From Baylisascaris procyonis (Eukaryota; Nematoda; Chromadorea; Rhabditida; Ascarididae), in contig JAZARR010000171.1 in the NCBI GenBank assembly GCA_037389465.1, forward strand, positions 3,867,001-3,931,000: DNA of 64,000 nucleotides, written 5' to 3'. Below the pieces are notes generated by a model. The model ran no database searches. It was given only the letters and a program-made list of their open reading frames with translations, and had not been told where the DNA came from. Below are positions 34,869 through 47,900 of the stretch, piece after piece (position 1 is the first letter of the stretch; every line of letters begins with the position of its first letter). A program made the position numbers and the translations under genes.

Positions 34869-35901
34869 CTAGAAAAGTTTTCCCTGATCACTGAATGGAT
34901 TTATGAATGAACGAGAATTCCACTATCAGTCCGATGAATTGTGGCACGTAATGCGCATTTGTGAGGTATTTGTATAGGAATTTTGCCAAGTTAGAAGCAC
35001 AAGATTTCTAATGTTGATTCTGTGAAAAAAGGAACTTTAAGAAGTACTTCGATAAACTAAAGTACTTGGAGAATTTCAGCAGATGAACATTAACTAACCT
35101 CTACGAAATGTTCACTTTCTCTTCGACTCTTTCTTCGATTTTCGAATAGAATTTTATGAATCTGTTGCTGAGGTTATGGTATTATATAATGTTTCCTGAA
35201 ATTATGGTATTATATACTGTATTTTTAAAGTAAAATACTTTTTGTTTTATTCATATTTTTTATAAAATATTTTTTATTTGTACACATTTTACACTTTACA
35301 TAAAAATACTTTATACGTATTAAAAAACTTTTTTATTTAAATCACTGTTTATTTGAATATTTTGAAGTGAATACTTTTAAAGAAATATTTATTCGTCTTA
35401 CTTTAACGATTTTCTGCAATGAAAGAAAGTAATTAACGTTATTATGAGAAATTTTTTATAAGAAAAAGGTGTTCTGCATGCATTTCGAAGCTGTTCTATC
35501 TATTTTATTAGTAAATTTATGTTACATTACTTAAATAGTTTCTATATTTAAAAAAAATTTTTTATTAATTGGCTTAATGCAGTCGGATTAATTATTATTT
35601 TTTACTCATTTAGATAGTCGTTAATTATGTGAGTTGTGTATATTTGTATTTAAATTGTGTATAAAATTGTGTATAAAAGTATGGATATGGTCAAGAAGTT
35701 TTTGAGGGCGAAGGCATCACATATAGAAGATATATGCCTCTATGAAATAAAAATTATTATTTTTTGATAAATAATAATTAAATATATCATTTTTGATGAA
35801 CTCGTAAACGCCATTTCACAGCAAAACAATTATAAGGTTGATTTTTTTCATTATTTTTCAGTATTTGCAGTAAGACGGAAGTGACGAGTCGAACATAAAC
35901 G

Positions 35902-35933
35902 ATGGGATGGCGTAAGAAAAAGAAGCTAGAAGT
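35902..35933 (+). CDS. P-glycoprotein coding exon 1, copy A
   Basis: ATG GGA TGG ... encodes [10 protein letters not shown] plus a split Val codon, phase 2, donor GT|GTAAGT. Two acceptor-like sites (ATTTTTCAG ending 35,861 and TATTTGCAG ending 35,870) precede the ATG by about 30-40 bases, as expected for trans-splicing or a 5'-UTR intron. Identical in copy B. Confidence 0.7.
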
Positions 35934-37089
35934 GTAAGTCATTTTGTTCTTTGCTACTAATACGTGTCACGCAATAGAGTGCAGATGCTATATCACATCG
36001 GATAAAGCAATAGATATTCTAGGATTATCAGATCGTTTTAGTAGGTCTTTAGGGCCTGGAAAGGGGCATAGATGCGGAGTGGGAGAGTGTTGTTTGTTCT
36101 AAGTTTCGGTGGACTAAAGCGACAATATATAGATTTCTGGAGGTGTTCTTGTTGAAAACAATTAATTTCTGGGTGATTCACAATAGAACGCAAGAGGAAA
36201 AGTTTTTAAAAAGAGGCATTTTTTCACCGCAATATCTCAACATAAACACCTCCATTGTGGATGAGTATATTATTCTGAGGAAGGCAAAAAGAGAAGAGAT
36301 GGGAGAGGTGAATTGAGAGGGAGGATAACCTCATTTCCAGACAAGACATTTTTATGCGGCAATACTAGCTTAGCTATGATTGCAACATTTCATGTCGGAA
36401 GTATTAAATAGTGTTGAATATTCAAATATAATATTGTTAATGCGTTTATGCAAGCGATTTTAATTACTTCTTTATGTGGATCAAACGTGCAATAAGAATG
36501 TTTTTTTCTTTTACATGCATCGATACAGTAAACGGTATGAAATCAGTGAAACGGAAACTTTTTTCACGCAAAAATCAAACAGTTTATTAATAAATAAGTT
36601 CAGTTCCTGCTTCTTTCATTGAATAACATTTTATAATTTTATGATTCTAATATGTAAATCAAGTTTAATATAAAATTTGCATATAAAATTTGAATAAAAT
36701 CCTCTATTATAAAATTTGACACAGTAGGGCGTATAACGACAAGCTCAGATAAGGCGTAGTTATTGTGTCAATGGCGAATATATCAGCGTAAAAAAAAGAC
36801 TGTTTCTGTGAAATGTTCTGAATTAGTGCAATCACTGTGAATAACGTACACGCGAAATGCACTAAAGCGTTGTCATCTACGTGTATTAGTCAACGCGTGT
36901 AGGCAGGTGTGTGTTTACGTAGTTTGTTCGCCTATCGAGGTCTTTCAACTGACAACCATCAAACGCAGAATTACAAAATTCGATGAACATGAATTCCCAG
37001 CCAAACGTTAAAGGTCAATACTGAACTGAGAGGAAGTTACAGTTATTTAAAATGCATCTTATTTAAAATGCATCAAGAATTTATAGTTA

Positions 37090-37091
<2 letters not shown>

Positions 37092-37180
<89 letters not shown>
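37092..37180. repeat. (TA)n microsatellite, unit A
   Basis: About 90 bp of TA dinucleotides, the counterpart of 41,538-41,606 in unit B but longer. A second short TA run follows at 37,430-37,460. Confidence 0.95.
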
Positions 37181-37182
<2 letters not shown>

Positions 37183-37565
37183 CATAATAACAAAGAAATG
37201 AAGATTTTTGGATCGATGATCCAATTAGAGATTTTTAAAAAGCGTAACAAAACAATAGCATCAAATCTGAGAATTCCAACTGGATTTAGAAAATAAGTTT
37301 ATAAACGTCGAAAGTTTTAAAAATTTGAAAAGTTAAGAATTTCTTGGCATAAAACAATTTTCATTAATACATTCTTATCACCATCAAAATTCCTAATTTT
37401 TATCGAAAATTCTTCAAAGGAACGAAGATATATATATATATATATTATATATATATATACTTATTTATTTATTTTTTATTTATAATTTGTACATTATGAA
37501 CAGTGTTGTTTTTTATTTGGAGAATATTAGCAGCTGTTTAATATTTCGAAATTTTATTTTTGCAG

Positions 37566-37622
37566 CGAATATATTTCACGAATTTCGCCTAAAAAGCAGA
37601 AAAACTATGACGACGCCACTAA
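37566..37622 (+). CDS. P-glycoprotein coding exon 2, copy A
   Basis: Acceptor TTTTTGCAG, donor AA|GTGCGT, phase 2 to 2. Encodes [18 protein letters not shown]. It differs from copy B by Ala for Val near the end (GCC against GTC). Confidence 0.65.
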
Positions 37623-39246
37623 GTGCGTATTGCACAAATTTGTGCAAATAGTTGGAGTATAGGAATTAAAAATCGCTCATTGCCAACTCTCTTTGTTTTC
37701 AAATATTCACATGTCGCGTGTCTTCACCTATTTCCAAAATTTTTCACCAATTTCCGTCCATTTTTCGTGCCGCACTCACTTAAATATAACTCGATTCTTA
37801 TTCCCTTAATTCTTTGCATCTTATCGATTATAACCCTTTTTTACCATCCAATTGATAGACTGCAAATGGATCCTATGCACGCTCGGTGCGCAGTTGATAG
37901 AGAGAAAGGATAAAATATATTTGAGGATTTATATTTTTCGTGGAATCTATAAAAATAATTGTATATTTTAAGATCTCATGTTAAGCTCTTCTACTCTGAC
38001 TTCATCCCCTGTTTTTCAGGCAGTTTTCGACATAATTTACATGAATTTCCAAGTTATTTTTGAATGTATGATTTTGTACGTATTACCACCAACGATGAAA
38101 ATTGCTTTTATGCATGTATATAAAAAATTCACAGGAGTAACGAATTGTTATGGTCAATTTTTTGTTTTTGTGCGCATGAAATAGCACAATTGACATAAAA
38201 CATTTCCACGATCAAATGAAATTTCCTTGTTTTGTAATTTTGCGCTCTTATGCAAATTTTTGCAGTACAGTTTCCTTTGCCAGTGATATTATATAGCGAT
38301 GTAGCGTCTACGAACATATAATATATGTATATATCTGGAATTATTTAACTCAGTGTTATAAGATCGAAAAGTGAAGAATAAAGGATGCGTCGTAGGAGGA
38401 AGAAATTAATAGATTTTTTATTTTTCACTATGCTATCGATGAAATAAAATGACTGAGTAATCACTAGCGTCATATTGAAAGTTCTGATGAAATTTAACAA
38501 CTACATTTGTGATGTGCACAACAAAATTTGTGGATATGTTTAATTGTTTTTAAAAATGTAAAACTTATTTAAAGAAATACTCGTAAATCTTGGCGAGGAT
38601 TTTACTTTTAAACTATAGAAGAAACCACATTACTTTGACTGATAACCAAGGGAAATAGGCACGTGAGAAATAAAACTATCGATTAAGCAACCAACGCTCA
38701 ACGCTTAGTTACTAACTTTATCGCCAACAATTTCCCTGTCTTCCTTAAACTCCTCAATCGTCAAAAATAAAGGCAAATTTAGGTTTATTGAATACTTGAG
38801 ATTGTTTTATAAAGATACTTTAATTCCGTGTGATAAATAATGGCACTGTGTTGGTCACTGATTTATTCTGTTATAATTGATCAAATAAGACAATGAACAA
38901 AGCTACCGGTCATGTGGTATCATTTTTTGCGACCATTTATGTTTCGATTTAGCGCTGCATCAATCCACTTCTGCAATTTCGGTCCATAGCATTAGCGAGC
39001 AACTTGTTGGAGCAATCGGAACCAAATTTTAAAGAAGGTAAAAACTGCTCACCAATAAATTAGTAGGTCAGTACATAGTATTCCTATAAGAGGGATTCAA
39101 CTTTTACAACGGTCAAATCCTAGAAGGAAATAGTGCAGAAAAAAAGATCGTAGCAATATAAGGTTATCTTGTACGACTATTTGCGTTACCGTTTTCGAGC
39201 AAACATGATTATTGCCGTTGTTTTTTGGTCCATTTAATCGGAAAAT

Positions 39247-39319
39247 TCGCCTTTTCCCATCTTCGTTTCCCCTTGCTCTTCCCTCCCCCATCCCGTCCTC
39301 CGCATCCCTCCTTTCCCAC
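39247..39319 (+). promoter_or_regulatory. Polypyrimidine tract upstream of exon 1 (unit B)
   Basis: Duplicate of the C/T-only tract at 34,799-34,868. Lies about 1 kb before the copy B start codon. Confidence 0.3.
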
Positions 39320-40349
39320 TGAAAAGTTTTCCCTGATCACTGAATGGATTTATGAATGAACGAGAATTCCACTATCAGTCCGATGAATTGTGGCCGTAAT
39401 GCGCATTTGTGAGGTATTTGTATAGGAATTTTGCCAAGTTAGAAGCACAAGATTTCTAATGTTGATTATGTGAAAAAAGGAACTTTAAGAAGTACTTCGA
39501 TAAACTAAAGTACTTGGAGAATTTCAGCAGATGAACATTAACTAACCTCTACGAAATGTTCACTTTCTCTTCGACTCTTTCTTCGATTTTCGAATAGAAT
39601 TTTATGAATCTGTTGCTGAGGTTATGGTATTATATAATGTTTCCTGAAATTATGGTATTATATACTGTATTTTTAAAGTAAAATACTTTTTGTTTTATTC
39701 ATATTTTTTATAAAATATTTTTTATTTGTACACATTTTACACTTTACATAAAAATACTTTATACGTATTAAAAAACTTTTTTATTTAAATCACTGTTTAT
39801 TTGAATATTTTGAAGTGAATACTTTTAAAGAAATATTTATTCGTCTTACTTTAACGATTTTCTGCAATGAAAGAAAGTAATTAACGTTATTATGAGAAAT
39901 TTTTTATAAGAAAAAGGTGTTCTGCATGCATTTCGAAGCTGTTCTATCTATTTTATTAGTAAATTTATGTTACATTACTTAAATAGTTTCTATATTTAAA
40001 AAAAATTTTTTATTAATTGGCTTAATGCAGTCGGATTAATTATTATTTTTTACTCATTTAGATAGTCGTTAATTATGTGAGTTGTGTATATTTGTATTTA
40101 AATTGTGTATAAAATTGTGTATAAAAGTATGGATATGGTCAAGAAGTTTTTGAGGGCGAAGGCATCACATATAGAAGATATATGCCTCTATGAAATAAAA
40201 ATTATTATTTTTTGATAAATAATAATTAAATATATCATTTTTGATGAACTCGTAAACGCCATTTCACAGCAAAACAATTATAAGGTTGATTTTTTTCATT
40301 ATTTTTCAGTATTTGCAGTAAGACGGAAGTGACGAGTCGAACATAAACG

Positions 40350-40381
40350 ATGGGATGGCGTAAGAAAAAGAAGCTAGAAGT
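40350..40381 (+). CDS. pgp: P-glycoprotein coding exon 1, copy B
   Basis: Same 32 bases of coding sequence as copy A, with the same acceptor-like sites before the ATG. Phase 2 end joins exon 2. Confidence 0.75.
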
Positions 40382-41536
40382 GTAAGTCATTTTGTTCTTT
40401 GCTACTAATACGTGTCACGCAATAGAGTGCAGATGCTATATCACATCGGATAAAGCAATAGATATTCTAGGATTATCAGATCGTTTTAGTAGGTCTTTAG
40501 GGCCTGGAAAGGGGCATAGATGCGGAGTGGGAGAGTGTTGTTTGTTCTAAGTTTCGGTGGACTAAAGCGACAATATATAGATTTCTGGAGGTGTTCTTGT
40601 TGAAAACAATTAATTTCTGGGTGATTCACAATAGAACGCAAGAGGAAAAGTTTTTAAAAAGAGGCATTTTTTCACCGCAATATCTCAACATAAACACCTC
40701 CATTGTGGATGAGTATATTATTCTGAGGAAGGCAAAAAGAAAGAGATGGGAGAGGTGAATTGAGAGGGAGGATAACCTCATTTCCAGACAAGACATTTTT
40801 ATGCGGCAATACTAGCTTAGCTATGATTGCAACATTTCATGTCGGAAGTATTAAATAGTGTTGAATATTCAAATATAATATTGTTAATGCGTTTATGCAA
40901 GCGATTTTAATTACTTCTTTATGTGGATCAAACGTGCAATAAGAATGTTTTTTTCTTTTACATGCATCGATACAGTAAACGGTATGAAATCAGTGAAACG
41001 GAAACTTTTTTCACGCAAAAATCAAACAGTTTATTAATAAATAAGTTCAGTTCCTGCTTCTTTCATTGAATAACATTTTATAATTTTATGATTCTAATAT
41101 GTAAATCAAGTTTAATATAAAATTTGCATATAAAATTTGAATAAAATCCTCTATTATAAAATTTGACACAGTAGGGCGTATAACGACAAGCTCAGATAAG
41201 GCGTAGTTATTGTGTCAATGGCGAATATATCAGCGTAAAAAAAAGACTGTTTCTGTGAAATGTTCTGAATTAGTGCAATCACTGTGAATAACGTACACGC
41301 GAAATGCACTAAAGCGTTGTCATCTACGTGTATTAGTCAACGCGTGTAGGCAGGTGTGTGTTTACGTAGTTTGTTCGCCTATCGAGGTCTTTCAACTGAC
41401 AACCATCAAACGCAGAATTACAAAATTCGATGAACATGAATTCCCAGCCAAACGTTAAAGGTCAATACTGAACTGAGAGGAAGTTACAGTTATTTAAAAT
41501 GCATCTTATTTAAAATGCATCAAGAATTTATAGTTA

Positions 41537-41610
<74 letters not shown>

Positions 41611-41882
41611 CTTTACACTAATCTGGGCACAAAAAAAGAAATGTGAAGATTTTTATGGATCGATCGACGAATTTCCAATTAGAGATTTTTAAAAAGCGTA
41701 ACAAAACAATAGCATCAAATCTGAGAATTCCAACTGGATTTAGAAAATAAGTTTATAAACGTCGATAAGTTTTAAAAATTTGAAAAGTTAAGAATTTCTT
41801 GGCATAAAACAATTTTCATTGCCATACATTCTTATCACCATCAAAATTCCTAATTTTTATCGAAAATTCTTCAAAGGAACGA

Positions 41883-41918
<36 letters not shown>

Positions 41919-44900
41919 TTATTTATTTATATTTTATATTTATATATTTGTACATTATGAACAGTGTTGTTTTTTATTTGGAGAATATTAGCAGCTGTTT
42001 AATATTTCGTTAAATTTTATTTTTGCAGCGAATATATTTCACGAATTTCGCCTAAAAAGCAGAAAAACTATGACGACGTCACTAAGTGCGTATTGCACAA
42101 ATTTGTGCAAAAAGAGGTAGTTGGAGTATAGGAAGTAAAAATCGCTTATTGCCAACTCTCTTTGTTCAACCTTTCAAATATTCACATGTCTGCGTGTCTT
42201 CACCTATTTCGTCATTACGAAATTTTTCACCAATTTCCGTCCATTTTTCGTCATTTACGAAATTCAACGAAACGTATTTTCGAAAATCGCCGCACTCACT
42301 TAAATATAACTGCCGATTCTTATAGAGTGTAGTGAAAAATTCTTTGCATCTTATCCACGATTCTAACGCTCATCAAGATCGATCCTTTTTTACCATCCAA
42401 ATTTCACGTTGACAGACTGCAAATGGCAGCCTATGCACGCTCGGTGCTTTCCTTACAGAATTCATGCTTGATAGAGAGAAAGGATGAAATATATTTGAGG
42501 ATTGTATATTTGATTCGTGGAAATCTATAAAAATAATTTCCGTATAATCTAAGATCCGATCATGTTAAGGCTACTTCTACTCTGACTTCATCCCCTCGCA
42601 TCTTTATTCAGGCAGTTTTCGAGTTATTTGTTGACAGTAACATATTCATTTACCAGTACGAGTTTATTGAGTTATTTTTGAATGTATGATATTTGTACGT
42701 ATTTTACCACCAACGATGAAAATTGCTCTTTACATGAATCATAAAAAATTCACAGGAGTAACGAATTGTTATGGTCAATTTTTTGTTTTTGTGCGCATGA
42801 ATATATTGCACAATTGACATAAAACATTTCCAAGTGTTAAATTAATCAATTTTTAAGAAAAAAAGGAGTCCCTTGTTTTGTAATTTTACGCGCTCTTATG
42901 CAAATTTTTGCAGTACAGTTTCCTTTGCCAGTGTATATTATATAGCGATGTAGCGTCTACGCACATATAATATATGTATATATCTGTCTTTCAATTATTC
43001 AATAACTTCAGTGTTATAAGATCGCTATAGTGACGAATAATGGTGCGCGTAGGGCATTAATAGATTTTTTTTTTCGAGGTGATCGATGATATTAAGTGAC
43101 GATTATCGCAGACTTCAATTGTTGGGAATGAGGAATATAACTGTAATCTGTTCTTGAAACGGCATAAGCGCTTATGTCTAATGGTTGAAGAAATGTCCAA
43201 TTATTTAACGATTAGAGCGTTTCTCTTTGCAATTACAATTTACGAGTCACAGGCTATCGTGAAGAAATGAGATTATTTGAATGTAGACCATAGGCTGCAT
43301 AGGCAGACATCCTGTCCTTAGATTTATGGGATTCGTTATGACCAGCACTAAATATCGAAAATGTAAAACGCTATAAAATTTGCAAATCAGTTTAGTTTCA
43401 TCGACGGATGAAAGACGAATGCACAATCGTATTTTTAGATTAGGATTTACACAAAGAAACTTTTTTTTGAAAAAGCACATTGATGTGCTTTTTATCGTAA
43501 TTTTCGTCTAGTTGAACAATTGATGATGGAGTGAAATCTGAAAACTCATAGCAGTCTTTCTGGTGCGCTTTCCCAGTTATTCTAAATTATTTAGTTTAGA
43601 AGTTATGAATATGCGTTTTTAAAAGTTTTCTTAATAATTAAATTGTTTAAGCTTGATGAAATTAATGAAAAAAATTTTAAAAACTCATCAGGTTTTCTGT
43701 ATTCTAGAGGTCATCTATATACCTATGACCACATTCTGCCCTCCTATAACACTGACTATACTAGCAAGTTGTCACAGTGATCTTATGGCAATTGTACGCT
43801 TCACTCCTCCAGCATTATTGCCAGACGGTTGGCACGACAAACATTTTTACAAATTTTTTTGTCAATAGCGATACAAACACAACCTTGAACTATTGACATC
43901 ACCTCGCTTTTTTGATACAACCTTGCCCTTTTAACACAAACTCGGTTCATTCTGCTCTTCAATCTTAAGTGCAAAATCGTTTAGGAAGAAGTATGGACAC
44001 ATATGAAGATTGCAGAGTGAATAAATGCCCAATGCACTTTTATGAGAGGAAATTCCGAAAGTATATGAATGGGGCTTTGCAGAAATTTTCGAATTCTATA
44101 TTGGAGGATATATTTGATGATATAAAAGGTTTATGGGAAAGTTGAAAAATTGACTTAATGGTTGATATAAGTTGAAACCGTTAACTGATAATCTCAAGAA
44201 AAGAGAGAGGCAAAGAAGGAATACTTAGCAATAGACAGCCGAACTCCTAAAACATCTATAAAACTATCGGTTTAATATATGTAGTCTAGATCTTTTTTTT
44301 TTGGTGGAAAACTAGAAATTCATGAAATTTTTAATCACTATTTTTCTCATTACACCAAAATATCAAACACAACAACAATGTTTGAGATCATTGGTCATAT
44401 AGAGAAATCAAAATATTTTATACGTGTTTGCTAGCCATTTTTCGTGCATTTATGCAACCGGTCAATCTCTAAATAGAATATGAGGGAAGTATTATATTCT
44501 ATATCGGTTGCATGTCATGCACTAACACTTATTTTAAGAAAAAAGTCGATATTTTTTTTTTACAAACATTAAAAAAACACTATAATTCAAAGAAAGCTAA
44601 TAAAATGTTGCATATAGACATGGAATGAATCGTCTAAAGATGGTAATTTTCTACTACATGGCCTAACGACAATTTATATAAAAAGAAGACACTCTCACTT
44701 ACGAGGTGTAATATCGATTTTTCCCGCAATGTGAGAGATATCAATTAAATGGGAGTTCGTTCGTTGTACACATTTCTCTGAAGGGATGCCTTTCCATGCT
44801 TGCGTTATTTCAGTTGTAGAGCTAAAATGGAGTTTTCAATAGCCTATAGTCACAGATCATTAATTTTTTGAGCCATCTAGGGACAAGTTTCTTATATAAT

Positions 44901-47900
44901 AGCATAGTATGAAGTGGTGCGATTGTTGAATAATGGATAGCGGTTGGTCTAAGTTAAAAGAACGTATTCCGATCGTAATGGATGTAGCCCTACCGTAGTT
45001 CTTATTACTGTTACTGTTACTGTTATTCCTATCGTGATTATCACTGGTATTAAGTCATCGTTTTTATTGTTACTGTTATTACCGTTACCATTACTGTTAT
45101 TGGTTGTGGCTGTAATCTTTATTACTGTTAGTTTCCGACACCCTATAAGATTGACTTCTATCGTTTTCGCTCATATTCAGTGTACGCTTTTATTTTTCAT
45201 AGTGCTTCGCCGGGGATTCAATTCATTTCTAAGCGTTCATAAATGAAGTAAAACACTAAATGCTTAATCATGTCACTAAATTTTACCATGGAAGTGTTAC
45301 AGTGTTTAAATGAGTTCACTCATTTTTTAGTGTAAGGTGAGAAAAGAATAGAAAATTGAAGTGTTCAGGGCGCCAAATCTATGTAGGGCCCTGGACGCCA
45401 ACGAGCGGGATAGCTCAGGGCGCCACACAATAAGATTGTTCAAGACGCTAAACAGACAAACAGACATCAGACATGCATCATCGGTCGATTGATAAATATG
45501 ACCTATGTAATAGGCTTCACATTTCCAAATATTGTTTGTTTCACATTTGGCAGTAATTAAATGCTGAATATTTTTAAATTCAACATCAAAAACCTCACAT
45601 TCATGTTACCATTTAAATTTACGATTTTTTCTGAGTTCTTATGAAGTTCACAAATTTTCAGTCTTTAGAAAATCATTGTCTGATGATTTCTATACATTAT
45701 CATTAATTCTACATTTTAATAGCTTTGAAATGTAGAATTCATATGCAGAATGCAGAATAATTTTACTTAGAGACATATTAATCTCTAACGAGATGAAAAG
45801 CCGTCCGAAAGGCTTGCGCAAAAATGATAAAAAAGTTTTAGTCGATATTTTTTGAATACGATCCAATTTTAGAATTATCTTTTAGGGACGGTGAAAGATA
45901 TACTGCGCAAGTAGTCAGTCAATTTTAGAGTGAAAAAGCTCAAAAAGGAAGTTTATGACTGTTATTTATAAAAAGTCACTTCTTAAAGAAATGTATAGTA
46001 AATGGTAATGGCATTGGGAACTTTACCATTCTCTAATTTTTGAGAACTTTTTCTTTCGGTCTGTATTCATAGAAAGTTTTATTTGGTTTTAAAATTTTCT
46101 CTAAAAATAATTTTAAATAATAATAATGTAATTTTACCTAAATTTAATTTTCAAAATTCTAAGAGGTTTTAGATGATTGTGGTTTTTTTCTAAATCTCAC
46201 TTGAATCCAAAAATTTTTTCCTGAATTTTCAGTGGTCAGTGAATTTTTTTTTCGTATCGTCGAGGTAGCCCACTGCTCTTAGCTAAGCATTTCTCGTTTG
46301 TTGAGATTTCTACCGTATTAGAATTATCTTTGCTTCGATTCAAGAATTTTTTCTATTTTGTTGTCTTCCAACCTTATCATGTTTTATTGCTGCACACAAT
46401 CACATGATGAAAATGCTTTCAAATAGCATTTTACTGAACAACGATCGATACCATTAAATAGAGTGACGAACTATAAACTAGAAAGCTTAAGGCGTAAAAT
46501 CACTCAGAAAAAAATATAAACATAAGTGCAAGCACTGCTGATTTTTTTTTAGCAGATAATTCGTAAATGAATGCGAATAATGCTTTATCTGTAGAGCTCG
46601 AGGAAAAAATTTCTGTCTGCAACGATAACAGCCCTAAGAAATTCATTAAAGCGTTAGATCGCATGGTATTTGCAAAATCTTAACAAAGGATTGTGCTATT
46701 TTAACACAGATATTGTTAAGTATAGCACTTGTTTTGGGATCAGAAACGAAGATATGTCGTTGTTGCAAACGTAAATAGTCGATATGAGGGCCGCCGGAAG
46801 GCTATAAGACCCGTATCAGCCCATTCATCGCAATCCACTCAGTCATTAGTGAATAACTAAAGAATTTCAGTTGGTGTGGTTTTTCTGAATCGAAAAAAAA
46901 AAACTTATTCATCAATCTAGATTTATTATTTATTCAACTCAATTTCGCTTGAATCATTTAAAAGCTAATGTAAATTGGGAAGTATAATTCGAATAATCGC
47001 TGCATAATTCACTGTGCAGGCATCTTGCAATAGCGACGAATTACTATCGAGTTCAATAAACGCCTTTTATTGAGTGAATTTTGAAACTAATTGGCCACCT
47101 TGCTAGAACTATAACATATCTACGGCTCATGGTTCTCGAATCGTTCGGAAAACTTGCTATTTATGGGTGTCACAATCTGCAAAAATGGGGTTTTTTTTTC
47201 GAAATTTGACAATCCGACTCTTATCCCTCCGCTCACCGTTCCTCTTTCATTTGAGGCTCGAAAACTATGGATCTCCGGCAGACTTCTTCAGAAGATTCTA
47301 ATTGACTTTGATAGCGATATTGAAATTAAAAATTTAAGGAGCAAGCGATTGCGTTTTTTTTTATATCTTCTCTCATTTTTAGGCATTAACTTCATCGATC
47401 GTTGGATTCATTGAAAGAATTTTTTACTTTGGTTGATCAATCTGTTGTTTATTTATGATCTTTCAGCTGAAATATTCCCCATCAGCTGAAAATATCTAGA
47501 AACAGATTCCCCCCTCGCACCTCATCCTCTCACGTCGTTCCCTTCCCTCTTGTAGGTTTCTTTTTTTGACCATAGTCAATTTTATATTCATGCACTAAAT
47601 ACAGTGATGATAGAAATATAACAATATTATTAATTTATCGAATAATTAAGGCATTTGCATCTACGACTATAGTTGCAATTTGGCGCAGCAATTTTTATTT
47701 CTCATCGAATTTCACAAATTATTAGTGAATCATTTAAGAAAACATCGCTATTCTAAGCGATGGCGATTAAATCGAATCATAAACGCGAAGACAGTATTCT
47801 ATCTGTGCCACTATTACGTTCATTTCGTAAAAGGTAAATGATATTTTAAGATCCAATTCAATTTCGTCTAGGTTTGCTCAGTACCATATGACGCTTCTGC

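Larger units (their letters stand above)
33920..38418. repeat. Tandem duplication, unit A (5' end of P-glycoprotein gene)
   Basis: Direct repeat of the DNA at about 38,395-43,070. The centre (about 34,700-37,080 against 39,180-41,530) is almost letter-for-letter identical. The right end of this unit (37,620-38,400) lacks about 190 bp relative to unit B, in many scattered gaps. Unit A carries coding exons 1 and 2 of the P-glycoprotein, at offsets of 4,448 and 4,463 bp from those in unit B. Confidence 0.9.
38395..43070. repeat. Tandem duplication, unit B (5' end of P-glycoprotein gene)
   Basis: Second direct copy, beginning where unit A ends (shared edge sequence AGGAAGAAAT...). Its first 700 bp carry scattered small gaps relative to unit A. 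The rest is intact and contiguous with the remainder of the gene, so copy B exons are the ones adjacent to exon 3. Confidence 0.9.

Noticed and set aside
33920..43070. Two separate P-glycoprotein genes
   Set aside because: Only the first two small exons are duplicated; there is a single set of membrane and nucleotide-binding exons afterwards.
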